This document shows, piece by piece, positions 19,139-27,876 of a stretch of 32,048 bases of DNA. The translations under genes were made by a program, and so were the position numbers. The stretch is from positions 1 through 32,048 of the forward strand of contig JAEEIA010000028.1 in assembly GCA_016281125.1 (NCBI GenBank), read 5' to 3'. This DNA comes from Oscillospiraceae bacterium. GTDB lineage: Bacteria > Bacillota > Clostridia > Oscillospirales > Ruminococcaceae. The notes under the pieces were generated by a model. The model had not been told where the DNA came from. It made no database searches and saw only the letters and a program-made list of their open reading frames with translations. Each line of letters starts with the position of its first letter. Positions within the stretch are counted from its first letter, which is position 1.

Positions 19139-20248
19139 TTATTTTCTGACCTGCACCGGCATGATGACCGCGACGGAACCGTCGCCGTCCGCCTCCATGA
19201 CCTTGACGGCACGGTCTGCCGCCGTCAGGAACAGACGCACGCGGTCGCCCTGTACGGCACGGACTGCCTCCAGCAGATAGCGGTTGTTGAAGCCGATGAC
19301 CATTTTCTCGCCGGTCAGATCGCAGGTGATCTGATCATCCACGCTGCCGACGACATTCTGACAGCTGACCATTACGCGGTCCTCCTCAAACTGGAACCGG
19401 ACGGCCGTCTTGTTCTTCTCGGAAATCAGTAAGCCGCAACGCTCCAGGCTGTCGATCAGGTCGCGGCGGTTCATCAGAACCTCTGTTCTGGTATTCTCCG
19501 GAATGCTTCTGCGGTAATTGATAAACTCACCGGCCAGCAGTCTGGTATACACCGTATAGCGCCCGACCTCAAAAATCGCATGGTGCTGATCCAGACGGAT
19601 GACACAGGGATGCTCATTCTTTTCGTCATCCCCGAGCAGATGCTGGATCTCGCGCAGCGCCTTTGCCGGAACGACAAACTTCATGGATTCCTGATCCGGC
19701 AGCGGTTCAGTGCGCAGTGCCATGCGGTAATTATCCAGTGCAACAATATTGAGAACGCCGTCTGCCATCTCGATCAGCTCGCCGGTAAAAATCGGCTTGG
19801 TTTCATCGAGCGAAACGGCATAGATTGTCTGGTCGATCATATTTTTCAGCAGACTCTGCGGAATGACCGCGCCCTGCTGCTGCTCCACGTCGGGCAGCTC
19901 AGGATAGTCCTCTGCATTCATGCCTGCAAGCTGGCAGGAGGTGCCGCCGCCGGTAATTGTGATTTTCAGACGCTCGTCTGTTTCAATGACGAGAACGCCG
20001 TCCGGCATTCTGCGGATGATCTCAGAGAAGAAGCGGCTGTCTGCAAGCAGAACGCCCTCCTCCTCCACGGCAGCAGGAATCTGTGTGCGGATGCCGAGCT
20101 CCAGATCATATCCGGTCAGCTCAAGCTCCTGTCCGGCAGCACGCAGACGGATCGCCGCAAGCGCCTCCATCGGTGTTTTGACGCTGGTCGCTTTTGCGAC
20201 GTTCGGCAGGACTTCATACAGATCTGTTTTCTGGCAGGTGATCTTCAT
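19139..20248 (-). CDS. dnaN: DNA polymerase III subunit beta (sliding clamp)
   Basis: Ring-shaped processivity clamp that tethers the replicative polymerase to DNA. The 369-residue protein has the three-domain clamp layout, with conserved segments LADSRFFSEIIRRMPD, FPAL-type region around AEDYPELP, and PKAL/PAKALREI. Its C-terminus VIMPVQVRK matches the usual M-P-hydrophobic ending near the partner pocket. The start is placed at the ATG at 20248 (MKITCQKTDL), with AAAGGA 9 nt upstream, instead of the ATG at 20257, which directly touches that site. It lies downstream of the putative oriC. Confidence 0.97.
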   Translation of the reverse strand: MKITCQKTDLYEVLPNVAKATSVKTPMEALAAIRLRAAGQELELTGYDLELGIRTQIPAAVEEEGVLLADSRFFSEIIRRMPDGVLVIETDERLKITITGGGTSCQLAGMNAEDYPELPDVEQQQGAVIPQSLLKNMIDQTIYAVSLDETKPIFTGELIEMADGVLNIVALDNYRMALRTEPLPDQESMKFVVPAKALREIQHLLGDDEKNEHPCVIRLDQHHAIFEVGRYTVYTRLLAGEFINYRRSIPENTRTEVLMNRRDLIDSLERCGLLISEKNKTAVRFQFEEDRVMVSCQNVVGSVDDQITCDLTGEKMVIGFNNRYLLEAVRAVQGDRVRLFLTAADRAVKVMEADGDGSVAVIMPVQVRK

Positions 20249-20340
20249 TCGGATCATTCCTTTCGGTTTCAGTTTTTCGGCATCTCATTTTTGCACATTG
20301 CACATGCATGCAGCGCACACCGGAACGGTATCGGATAATA

Positions 20341-20800
20341 GGTATTTATCAGAAGCCGCAGTAGGGGATGTGGAAAAGTTGAGAGCCGGTTCCGGGATTC
20401 CGGAAAATGCCGCCGCCACCGGACTGTTCCCGCAGCGGGAACCCGCAGAATATTTCCACGGCGGTGCGTTGGAAGATTTTTGAAAAGTGGAAAGCGGAAA
20501 ATGACAAAAAGGAAACAGTTTGAAAAGTGGAAACTGCGGGAGAGAATGTTGAAAACTTAGTTGAAATTGTGAATACCCGGAGTATATCGGCCGGTTTTCC
20601 ACAATCACAATGTGGGAAAACGAGAAATGCCCGCAAATACAGGGCAGTTTTTCAACATTTCATTCAACAGCTGTTGAAACTCTGAAAATCGAACAAATGC
20701 TCCCTGTCACTGTTTTGTCATATTTTCCGTTGGGTTGAATTTACCGTTTTTGACAACGATCTGTCAAAATCTGTCAAATGCACAAAGAAGTGGAAAACTC
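20341..20800. other. Putative replication origin (oriC) between dnaA and dnaN
   Basis: A 559-bp gene-free interval. It has two perfect DnaA boxes of the TTTTCCACA form (20369-20377 reverse, 20595-20603 forward), a near-box TGTGGGAAA (20611-20619) forming an inverted pair with the second, and GTGGAAA-core half-matches at 20486, 20526 and 20789. The 13-mer TGAAAAGTGGAAA occurs twice (20481, 20521). Also present are the perfect palindrome TTCAACAGCTGTTGAA (20663-20678) and a tandem 10-mer ATCTGTCAAA x2 (20759-20778). The setting between dnaA and dnaN is a classical oriC location. No equivalent boxes were found upstream of dnaA. Confidence 0.7.
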
Positions 20801-20807
20801 CGGGAGA

Positions 20808-22178
20808 TTATTTTCCGGAACCGTCACGGATCGTTTTCGTGATCGTTTCGATCGCGTCGCGGAGGTTCGCATCCTTCTTCATATTTTTCTCGACATACTT
20901 GACTGCATATACAATAGTAGAGTGATCGCGGTTGCCGAATTCCTCGCCGATGGAGGCCAGCGTCATCTGAGTAATCTCATGCACCAGATAGATTGCGACC
21001 TTGCGGGCGTTGGAAATCTGCTGCGAGCGCTTCTTGGAGCGGATATCCTCCGCGGTGACGCCGTACAGGTTGGAAACCTCCTGAATGATGTTCTCGACCG
21101 TAACCGGTGTCGGCTGCTCGTCCGTCAGAATATCGCGGATGACGCTCTGCGCCATGGAAATGGACGGCGAGGAATCCGCAAGGGATTTCAGAGCCTTCAG
21201 ACGCTTGACGGCGCCCTCCAGCTGACGGATATTCGTTTTCAGGCGGTTCGCAATGAATTCCGCGACGTCATCCGGAATATTGAGATCGAGCAGCTCTGCC
21301 TTGCGGCGGATGATTGCGACTCTGGTTTCAAAGTCCGGCATGGAAATGTCCGTAATCAGGCCGGATTCAAAGCGCGTGCGGATCCGGTCCTCCAGAATCT
21401 TGATGTCACGCGGCGGGCGGTCAGAGGTCAGAACGATCTGCTTGCCGGCTGCGTGGAGAATATTAAAGGTATGGAAGAATTCCTCCTGCGTGGATTCCTT
21501 GCCGCTGATGAACTGGATGTCATCGACCAGCAGCACGTCCGCATTGCGGTACTTCTCATGGAATTTGGTGGTATCCTTTTTCTGCTGAATCGCTTCAATC
21601 AACTCATTGGCGAAGGTTTCGCCGGTGACGTAGATGATTTTCAGCCCCGGATTGCGTTTTTTCATTTCATGGGAGATTGCCGTGAGAAGGTGCGTTTTGC
21701 CAAGCCCGGACGGCCCGTAGATAAACAGCGGGTTATAGGTATTGCCGTTGTTGTCGCCGCGGGCAATACTGGTGCAGGCCGCATAGGCAAACTGGTTTGA
21801 GCCGCCGACGATAAATGTATCGAAGGTATAGGCATACTCACCGTCATTCGCTGTCTTTTCCAGTGCGTCCGCTGTTTTCTGATCCTGTTCGGCTGCATCG
21901 GCGGCATCCTCTGTGCCGTCCTGAACGATCAGCCGCAGCTTGACCGGAAAGCCGAGCGTTTCCGCAAAGCCCTCCTCCAGCAGGTGCGCATAGTTATTGT
22001 TGACAACGGAACGCTGAAATTCGGAGGCGCAATAAAAAACAGCGTCTGTTCCCTCCAGACGTGCAGGCTTCAGCGTATCCAGCCAGAGCTTTTTTGCAAC
22101 ATCACCGACTTTTCCGTTCTGCGTGCAGTATGCCTTCACAGCATCAAACACTTCTTCAAAGGAATTCAATCTGTTCAC
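20808..22178 (-). CDS. dnaA: Chromosomal replication initiator protein DnaA
   Basis: AAA+ initiator that binds DnaA boxes and opens oriC. From the GTG at 22178 the 456 residues give domain I (about 4-85), an acidic linker, the ATPase with Walker A GPSGLGKTH (155-163) and Walker B LLVDD (216-220), and domain IV with the DNA-contact signature DHSTIVYAV (418-426). Start is uncertain: GAGG lies only 2 nt before the GTG at 22178 but 11 nt before the TTG at 22169 (MNSFEEVFDAVKAYC), which matches the usual family beginning; either gives a full protein. A SigA promoter lies about 100 bp upstream, and the gene is divergent from YfhO. Confidence 0.97.
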   Translation of the reverse strand: MNRLNSFEEVFDAVKAYCTQNGKVGDVAKKLWLDTLKPARLEGTDAVFYCASEFQRSVVNNNYAHLLEEGFAETLGFPVKLRLIVQDGTEDAADAAEQDQKTADALEKTANDGEYAYTFDTFIVGGSNQFAYAACTSIARGDNNGNTYNPLFIYGPSGLGKTHLLTAISHEMKKRNPGLKIIYVTGETFANELIEAIQQKKDTTKFHEKYRNADVLLVDDIQFISGKESTQEEFFHTFNILHAAGKQIVLTSDRPPRDIKILEDRIRTRFESGLITDISMPDFETRVAIIRRKAELLDLNIPDDVAEFIANRLKTNIRQLEGAVKRLKALKSLADSSPSISMAQSVIRDILTDEQPTPVTVENIIQEVSNLYGVTAEDIRSKKRSQQISNARKVAIYLVHEITQMTLASIGEEFGNRDHSTIVYAVKYVEKNMKKDANLRDAIETITKTIRDGSGK

Positions 22179-22281
22179 ATCCTCGTTTCTATATTTAACT
22201 GACTACTTCCCGTTTCTGCACGAAAAAAGAGCGGAGTTTCGGGCAAAAACGCCGTATTCCGTGCAGTCGTATACATCATAT

Positions 22282-22310
22282 AGTATAGCATATTGCGAAG
22301 ATAATTTCAA
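22282..22310 (-). promoter_or_regulatory. SigA promoter of dnaA
   Basis: Minus strand TTGAAA (22305-22310), 17-nt spacer, TATACT (22282-22287) with TGC in front (extended -10). It would give a leader of about 95 nt. No DnaA box of the TTTTCCACA form overlaps it. Confidence 0.8.
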
Positions 22311-22464
22311 GCGATTCGTAGAATCATTGGCGGTTTATACAAAAGGTAGCAGGGGAATCAAAGGATATTTATAAAACGGCTTCAGCCCTGTTTTTTGCTA
22401 TCTGAAATGACATTCTGACCGGCCCTCCGGCGCCTGCGGGACAAAAAAATTTTCGCAAAACCTC

Positions 22465-22493
22465 TTGTAAAATCCTGCAATATCATGTATAAT
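22465..22493 (+). promoter_or_regulatory. SigA promoter of the YfhO gene
   Basis: TTGTAA (22465-22470), 17-nt spacer, perfect TATAAT (22488-22493), about 57 nt upstream of the start codon. Confidence 0.75.
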
Positions 22494-22556
22494 AATAGAG
22501 TATGCACTTTATTCGTGTACGGGCGGATAAACAGGCAAAGGAAAAGGAGGAATTTC

Positions 22557-25500
22557 ATGTCAAAAGCGAAAAAGAAAGCAGCGGCTGTCCCGGAAACCCC
22601 TGCAACGGTCAATGCAAAGGGCGGCGGGATCAAAGGCTGGCTTTCCCGCAACTGGTGTTATCTTGCGGCATTTGTGCTGCCGGTTGCGCTGATCTACATT
22701 GCATATGCATTCTTCGGAATGTATCCGTTCGGGGAGCACTCCGTGCTGTGTCTTGACCTGAACGGCCAGTATGTCTACTATTTTGAAGCAATCCGCGATG
22801 CATTTCACGGGGACGGCAGCATTCTGTATAACTGGTCGCGCAATCTGTCCGGCGGCTATCAGGGTGTCATCGGCTATTATCTGGCCAGTCCCTTTACGCT
22901 GATCGTGATTCTGCTGCCGCGCACCATGCTGCTCGGCGCCCTGCTGATTATGATTCTCTGCAAGCTGGGCATGGCATCCGTGACGTTCTGCTATTATGTC
23001 AGAAAAGCAAAGCATGTCAAGCCGGAGCTCGGCGTCATGCTCGGCACGATGTTCGGCATGTGTGCTTACGGCATTATCCAGACAATCGACCCGATGTGGC
23101 TGGACGGTCTGGTTTTCCTGCCGCTGATCGTGCTCGGCATCGAGTACCTTGTGGATGACGGCAGAAAGCTGAATTTCATCATTCCGCTGGCGGTGATGTG
23201 CATTGCAAACTTCTATATCGGCTTTATGTGCTGCATCTTCTCCGCGATCTATTTCTTCTTCTATGTCTGCTTCGGTTCGGACAAAGCATTTCTGGCACCG
23301 AAGCACCGCAAAGAGATTCCGGTCGTGTTCGGCCGCATGGCGCTGGCTTCCGCGGTTGCGGTTGCATGTGCAGCGTTCATGATTCTGCCGGTTTACAATG
23401 CGCTGGCACTCGGCAAGTTCGATTTCACCAAGCCGGACTGGTCGATGAAGTGGCAGTTCACGCCGCTGGAATTCATTGCGCAGTTCTGTGTCAATCAGGA
23501 TAACTCCGTCAACGTCGAGGGCAAGCCGGAAATCTACTGCGGCGTGCTCGCGTTCCTCTGCGTGCCGCTGTTCTTCCTGAACAAGCGCATCCCGTGGAAC
23601 AAAAAGGTCGGCTATGCATTCCTGACGGTATTCATGTTCATCTGCATGATCGCAAGACCGATTGACATGATCTGGCACGGCGGACAGATGCCGAACTGGC
23701 TCCCGTTCCGCTATTCCTTCATCTTCTCGTTCATCATGCTGAGCATGGCCGCCATGACGCTGCGCTATGCATCCAGCATTAAAAAGGTATATCTCGGCGG
23801 CAGCTTCACGGTCATGTTCATTCTGCTGATGATCATTGACAAGAAGAAGTATCTGAACATGAAGGGCGTTGTGTATCTCGATACCTACAAGTCGATCTGG
23901 ATCACGATTGCGCTGCTGGCGGTTTACTGCATCTTCATCATGCTGATGAGCAAGAAGAATCTTTCCAAGGGACTGTATCTGACGGTTTCGGTCTGTATGC
24001 TGACGGTCGTCGGCGCGGAGCTGACCTACAATGCAAAGTGTGAATTTGAAGACATTCATACGGAAGTCTGCTATTCCTCCAGAAAATCCTACCGCGAATA
24101 TGTTCAGAGCGGCCGTGACATGGTCGCAAAGCTGACCGATTATGACGACAGCTTTTACAGAGCAGAAAAGACCTACGTCCGTACCGTCAACGATAACGCG
24201 GGCTTCGGTCTGCGCGGCATCACGCATTCCAGCTCCGTCATGAACGCAAAAATCCTGACCTTCATCGAAACCATGGGCTATACGACCAGCTCGTATTTCT
24301 CCAGATATGAGGGCAATACGCCGCTTGCAGACAGCGTGCTCGGCATCAAGTATGTCTTTGACAAGGGCGATGCAAACAAGAACGTGCTGAAAAAGGGCGT
24401 CAATTCCGATATCGGCGCGGCGTATGAGCGGATCTATCAGGATCATGCAATGTCGCAGTCGGAAACGGATATGGTCGTTGACGTGTTCAAGAATCCGAAT
24501 GCGCTGAACATCGGCTACATGGTCAGCAAGGATATTCTCCGCGTCAATGCATTCGGAAATGACAACCCGTTCAACAGTCAGAATATTCTGCTTTCCACCA
24601 TTTCCGGCAACACGACCTTCACCGCAGGCGGCGGCTTTGATGACTGGCACAAATATTATACGCCGATTGCTGTGACGCTCACCGATGAGATGATGGAGAT
24701 GGGTCTGACGAATCCGCGTCTGAATCAGTGCTATGAGGACGCATACGGCGAACAGAGAAGATTCCGTGAATCCGGCTGGGATCCTGCCGATACCAATTCC
24801 CACGCAGCGGATCCGACCGTGGATCTGTTCCTGCAAACCGAAACTGAGGAGCCGCTCTACCTGTTCTTTAAGACGGAGAACCAGAGCAAGGTCAATCTCT
24901 GGATGACGGATCAGTGGAACGAAGATCCGAATATCATGCTCAACACCGACGGTACCTCTGCAAGCTCTCTCGGCTCTTACTTTGAGGGCGATGATTACCG
25001 CATTCTGTATATGGGCACATTCCCGGCCGGCCAGAAGCTCCAGCTCCGCATGACGCTGCTGACAGATTCCGCCGGTACAAAGGAAAAATACTGCATCATC
25101 AAGGACTTCTTCTTCTATCACTTCCATTCCGATCTGTTTGAGCAGGATATCAAGCCGCTCAGGGCAGAGGAATCTCAGTGGAAGCTCAGCAAGTACGGCG
25201 GCAGAACGCTCGTCGGAACCATCACCGCAAAGGACAACGAGATCATGATGACCTCGATTCCTGCGGAGCCGGGCTGGAAGGTCTGGGTGGACGGCAAGCG
25301 CTACACGCATCCGGAAACGGTTGACAATCAGGCTGTCGATGCACCGTTTGTCACGCTGTTCAAGGCGATGATCGGTGTTGAGCTGACGCCGGGCACGCAT
25401 ACCGTCAAGATGAAGTATACGCCGCCCGGACTGAATGCCGGCCTGTTCATGCTGGTCTGCGGTCTGTTCTGCATCGTGCTGTTCTATCGCTACGACAAGA

Positions 25501-25778
25501 AGAACAACAAGGTGCTTGCAATGATCCGCGAGAACAAAAAGAAGGGCATCTATGAGCTGCCGTTCACGGATGATCCGGAGCCGGAAACCGTGAAGAAAAA
25601 GAAAGCTGTTGATAAAAAGGCAGTTGAGGAGCAGGCGAAGGAGGAGATCAAGGAGGCACTTTCCTCTGATATGATCGCTGACGAGATCCGCAAGCTCAAG
25701 GAGCTGCTCGATGAGGGCGTCCTCACGCAGGAGGAGTTCAACGAGCAGAAAAAGAAGCTGCTCAACAAGAAGAAATAA
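22557..25778 (+). CDS. YfhO family membrane protein with C-terminal SHOCT-like segment
   Basis: A 1073-residue polytopic protein of the YfhO family, GT-C-like membrane proteins; in Bacillus YfhO acts in glycosylation of cell-wall polymers. After a Lys-rich cytosolic start, a first helix (about 33-52) leads to the loop LCLDLNGQYVYYFEA, whose acidic residue fits the GT-C catalytic loop. About a dozen helices run to near residue 505, then a large extracytoplasmic domain (about 510-960) and a last helix (LNAGLFMLVCGLFCIVLFY, near 965-983). The cytosolic tail ends in IRKLKELLDEGVLTQEEF-type sequence (1042-1073), which matches the short SHOCT domain. AAAGGAGG is 6 nt before the ATG at 22557. It is a single-gene unit with its own promoter and terminator. 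Confidence 0.92.
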   Translation: MSKAKKKAAAVPETPATVNAKGGGIKGWLSRNWCYLAAFVLPVALIYIAYAFFGMYPFGEHSVLCLDLNGQYVYYFEAIRDAFHGDGSILYNWSRNLSGGYQGVIGYYLASPFTLIVILLPRTMLLGALLIMILCKLGMASVTFCYYVRKAKHVKPELGVMLGTMFGMCAYGIIQTIDPMWLDGLVFLPLIVLGIEYLVDDGRKLNFIIPLAVMCIANFYIGFMCCIFSAIYFFFYVCFGSDKAFLAPKHRKEIPVVFGRMALASAVAVACAAFMILPVYNALALGKFDFTKPDWSMKWQFTPLEFIAQFCVNQDNSVNVEGKPEIYCGVLAFLCVPLFFLNKRIPWNKKVGYAFLTVFMFICMIARPIDMIWHGGQMPNWLPFRYSFIFSFIMLSMAAMTLRYASSIKKVYLGGSFTVMFILLMIIDKKKYLNMKGVVYLDTYKSIWITIALLAVYCIFIMLMSKKNLSKGLYLTVSVCMLTVVGAELTYNAKCEFEDIHTEVCYSSRKSYREYVQSGRDMVAKLTDYDDSFYRAEKTYVRTVNDNAGFGLRGITHSSSVMNAKILTFIETMGYTTSSYFSRYEGNTPLADSVLGIKYVFDKGDANKNVLKKGVNSDIGAAYERIYQDHAMSQSETDMVVDVFKNPNALNIGYMVSKDILRVNAFGNDNPFNSQNILLSTISGNTTFTAGGGFDDWHKYYTPIAVTLTDEMMEMGLTNPRLNQCYEDAYGEQRRFRESGWDPADTNSHAADPTVDLFLQTETEEPLYLFFKTENQSKVNLWMTDQWNEDPNIMLNTDGTSASSLGSYFEGDDYRILYMGTFPAGQKLQLRMTLLTDSAGTKEKYCIIKDFFFYHFHSDLFEQDIKPLRAEESQWKLSKYGGRTLVGTITAKDNEIMMTSIPAEPGWKVWVDGKRYTHPETVDNQAVDAPFVTLFKAMIGVELTPGTHTVKMKYTPPGLNAGLFMLVCGLFCIVLFYRYDKKNNKVLAMIRENKKKGIYELPFTDDPEPETVKKKKAVDKKAVEEQAKEEIKEALSSDMIADEIRKLKELLDEGVLTQEEFNEQKKKLLNKKK

Positions 25779-25783
25779 GCACA

Positions 25784-25820
25784 ACAGAGGCGCTGATGTC
25801 TGATCAGCGCCTCTGTTTGT
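25784..25820 (+). terminator. Rho-independent terminator of the YfhO gene
   Basis: Perfect 13-bp stem ACAGAGGCGCTGA (25784-25796) / TCAGCGCCTCTGT (25804-25816), 7-nt loop, then TTGT. It starts 5 bp past the stop codon. The T-tract is short. Confidence 0.85.
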
Positions 25821-25830
25821 ATGTATAGAA

Positions 25831-25927
25831 GTATCTCCGATGGATTGGAAATGGGGGCGCTGCCCCCATACCCCCGCTTAAGGGCTACTAGCCCTTAAGA
25901 ATCCCATTCTGAATCCATCGGAGATAC
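25831..25927 (-). repeat. Intergenic palindromic repeat, copy C (complete, MITE-like)
   Basis: A 97-bp element with perfect 16-bp terminal inverted repeats, GTATCTCCGATGGATT (25831-25846) and AATCCATCGGAGATAC (25912-25927). Inside are two hairpins: ATGGGGGC/GCCCCCAT (25851-25858/25862-25869) and CTTAAGGGCT/AGCCCTTAAG (25877-25886/25890-25899), both with 3-nt loops. Folded, it makes a three-way junction. Its reverse complement aligns with copies A and B. No transposase is present. The end touches the stop of the dockerin gene (2-nt gap). Confidence 0.85.
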
Positions 25928-25929
25928 CT

Positions 25930-27741
25930 TTAAATCAGCTCCTGCCAGGTGATGACGTTGCCGGCGACGGAATTGTTGACGTAGTATTTCAGAATCAGCT
26001 GTGCGTCGTCCACGCTGACGTCACCGTCGTTGTTGACGTCGGCCGCCTGCTTCTGCGTATCCGTGAACGTGCCCGGATTGCCCGCAATGCTGTTTGTATA
26101 CTCCCGCAGCACAAGCTGTGCGTCCGTGATGCTGACCGCATAGTCGCCGTCCGCATCTCCCCGGCTTGCAAGATCAAATTTGATTTCGTATTTTTCTGCG
26201 TACTGCTTCAAAGTTGAATTCTCTGTGCCGCGGAGCATCCCTGTGTATTTATCGTTATAAATACAGACGTCGTAGGTGTTGTTTTCGTCTGATTCCGGAT
26301 CGGAAAGGTAGCATTCCGGATTCATGACGGTGATCGAATGCAGATCTGTGCAGTTATAGAATGCGCCCGGGCCGATGTATTCCACGGAAGGCGGAACGAT
26401 AATATCTGTCACACCCTCGCTCTCGTCCTCAAGAATGACGCCGCCGCAGATTCGTGTGACGCCGTCCGGAATGACAACCGTGCCGGAAACGCCTGCAATG
26501 TCAATCAGGTTTTGATTGATGATGACAAATGCGCCGTTCTGTTTGTGCTGCTTTTTGAGCCAGGGTGTGCGTCCGGCGATCTGTACGCTGATGTCGGTCA
26601 CACTGGCCGGGATGCTGAGCTCTTCCAGAGCGTCGCATTCCAGAAATGCACCGGTATCAATCTTTGTGACACCGTCCGGAATCACCACGGAGCGCAGCGA
26701 TTTGCAGGTCATAAAGGCGGCCATGCCGATTGTTTTGACGGAATCCGGAACCGTGAATTCTTCCAGTCCGCATCTGTTGAACAGCGCATCCGAAATCTTG
26801 GTGATCTTTTCAGGCATCCGGACTGTTTTCAGTGCCGTGCATGCAAAGAATGCACCCATTCCGATTTCCGTGACGCTGTCCGGAATATACACGCTTGTGA
26901 TATTTTCATTTTCGTTGAAGGCCTGCTCGTTGATCCGCTGCACGGTATCCGGGATTTTGACCTCGCCCGTGCAGGCAGTGCCGTCAATCAGGAATACTCC
27001 GCCGTCGCTGCAAACAAGCGGATTTTCCGCTTTCTTTGCCGCAAGCCACGGCGTATCTTTCAGCGCCTCCGTATAAACCGATTCCAGCGTATCGGGCATA
27101 TTGACGGTTTTCAGCGATTTGCAGCCGCCGAACGCATTGCGTCCGATCCGCGTTGTCTTCGGAGAAAGCTCTGCCTTTTCCAGTGCATCGCAGCTCATAA
27201 ACGCATTCAACGGAATCTCCGTAACTGATTCCGGCAGTTTGATCTCTTTCAGTTTTTTGCAGTAGTTGAATGCATATGGTCCGATCTCCTTTACGGAATC
27301 CGGAATGCTGATGCTTTCAATCGTGCAGCGCATAAACGCACCTGTGCCGATGGTTTCCAGACCGTCCGGCAGAGTGAGCGACCGCAGACTGAAGCAGCCG
27401 TAAAACGCATTGCTGTTGATTTTTTTCAGCGAATCCGGCAGATGGATCTCCGTGAGCTCTACGCAGGCTTCGGCCGTAAATGCTTCTTTTCCGATTTCCG
27501 TGACCGGCTTTCCGTCGATCTGTGCGGGAACCGTGAGGGACGTGCGCGCATCATTGACGGAAAACGTCACGCCGGTGATGGTGATGCAGCCGTCCTGTTC
27601 GGTGTATTGGAAGTCCTGCCAGCTTTTTGTTTCCGCCTGCTCCTCGGCACAGACGGAATAGCCTGCGGGCAGCGCCGTGACGGTGCAGGATGCTGTCAGC
27701 AGAATCGTCGCCAGCAATGCAGTATGCTTTCTGATTTTCAT
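25930..27741 (-). CDS. Secreted BspA-type leucine-rich-repeat protein with C-terminal dockerin
   Basis: A 603-residue exported protein. The signal peptide (about 1-32) is followed by many LRR_5 (BspA/TpLRR) repeats, seen as recurring I-P-D-S/G-V-x-x-I-G-x-x-A-F-x-x-C units to about residue 510; these form a solenoid suited to binding proteins or glycans. Residues 527-603 are a type I dockerin: two Ca-binding loop-helix repeats, DADGDYAVSITDAQL and DVNNDGDVSVDDAQL, 36-40 residues apart. It would dock to a cohesin of a cellulosome-like scaffold or the cell surface. AAAGGAGG lies 9 nt before the ATG at 27741. It is convergent with the YfhO gene and has its own promoter. Confidence 0.93.
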   Translation of the reverse strand: MKIRKHTALLATILLTASCTVTALPAGYSVCAEEQAETKSWQDFQYTEQDGCITITGVTFSVNDARTSLTVPAQIDGKPVTEIGKEAFTAEACVELTEIHLPDSLKKINSNAFYGCFSLRSLTLPDGLETIGTGAFMRCTIESISIPDSVKEIGPYAFNYCKKLKEIKLPESVTEIPLNAFMSCDALEKAELSPKTTRIGRNAFGGCKSLKTVNMPDTLESVYTEALKDTPWLAAKKAENPLVCSDGGVFLIDGTACTGEVKIPDTVQRINEQAFNENENITSVYIPDSVTEIGMGAFFACTALKTVRMPEKITKISDALFNRCGLEEFTVPDSVKTIGMAAFMTCKSLRSVVIPDGVTKIDTGAFLECDALEELSIPASVTDISVQIAGRTPWLKKQHKQNGAFVIINQNLIDIAGVSGTVVIPDGVTRICGGVILEDESEGVTDIIVPPSVEYIGPGAFYNCTDLHSITVMNPECYLSDPESDENNTYDVCIYNDKYTGMLRGTENSTLKQYAEKYEIKFDLASRGDADGDYAVSITDAQLVLREYTNSIAGNPGTFTDTQKQAADVNNDGDVSVDDAQLILKYYVNNSVAGNVITWQELI

Positions 27742-27777
27742 AAATCATGTCCTCCTTTGAAGATGTCTTGTGATTTT

Positions 27778-27806
27778 ATTTTAACACATTTCCGGGAAAA
27801 ATGCAA
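27778..27806 (-). promoter_or_regulatory. SigA promoter of the dockerin protein gene
   Basis: Minus strand TTGCAT (27801-27806), 17-nt spacer, TAAAAT (27778-27783), with TGT just before the -10; about 30 nt from the start of the message to the start codon. Confidence 0.7.
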
Positions 27807-27876
27807 CCGTGTGCTATTTTATTTTTCTGCTGCATAGGAATGTAGCGAACGGACATACTGGAAAGGAGAGAGATGC

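Larger units (their letters stand above)
22179..22556. other. dnaA-yfhO divergent intergenic region
   Basis: 378 bp without a gene. It contains the dnaA promoter and the yfhO promoter; between them is GGCT-TC-AGCC followed by CTGTTTTTT (about 22380-22397), a weak terminator-like hairpin for the plus strand, and a GC-rich patch near 22420-22440. No rpmH-like gene, DnaA-box cluster or tRNA is seen. Confidence 0.5.

Noticed and set aside
22378-22400. Terminator GGCT/AGCC plus T-run between dnaA and yfhO
   Set aside because: The stem is only 4 bp and no plus-strand gene ends upstream, so it is probably fortuitous.
22560-25784. Very long open frame antisense to the whole YfhO gene
   Set aside because: It mirrors the sense gene codon for codon, lacks a ribosome site, membrane or domain pattern, and is rich in His/Arg/Gln as expected from the complement of a biased coding sequence.
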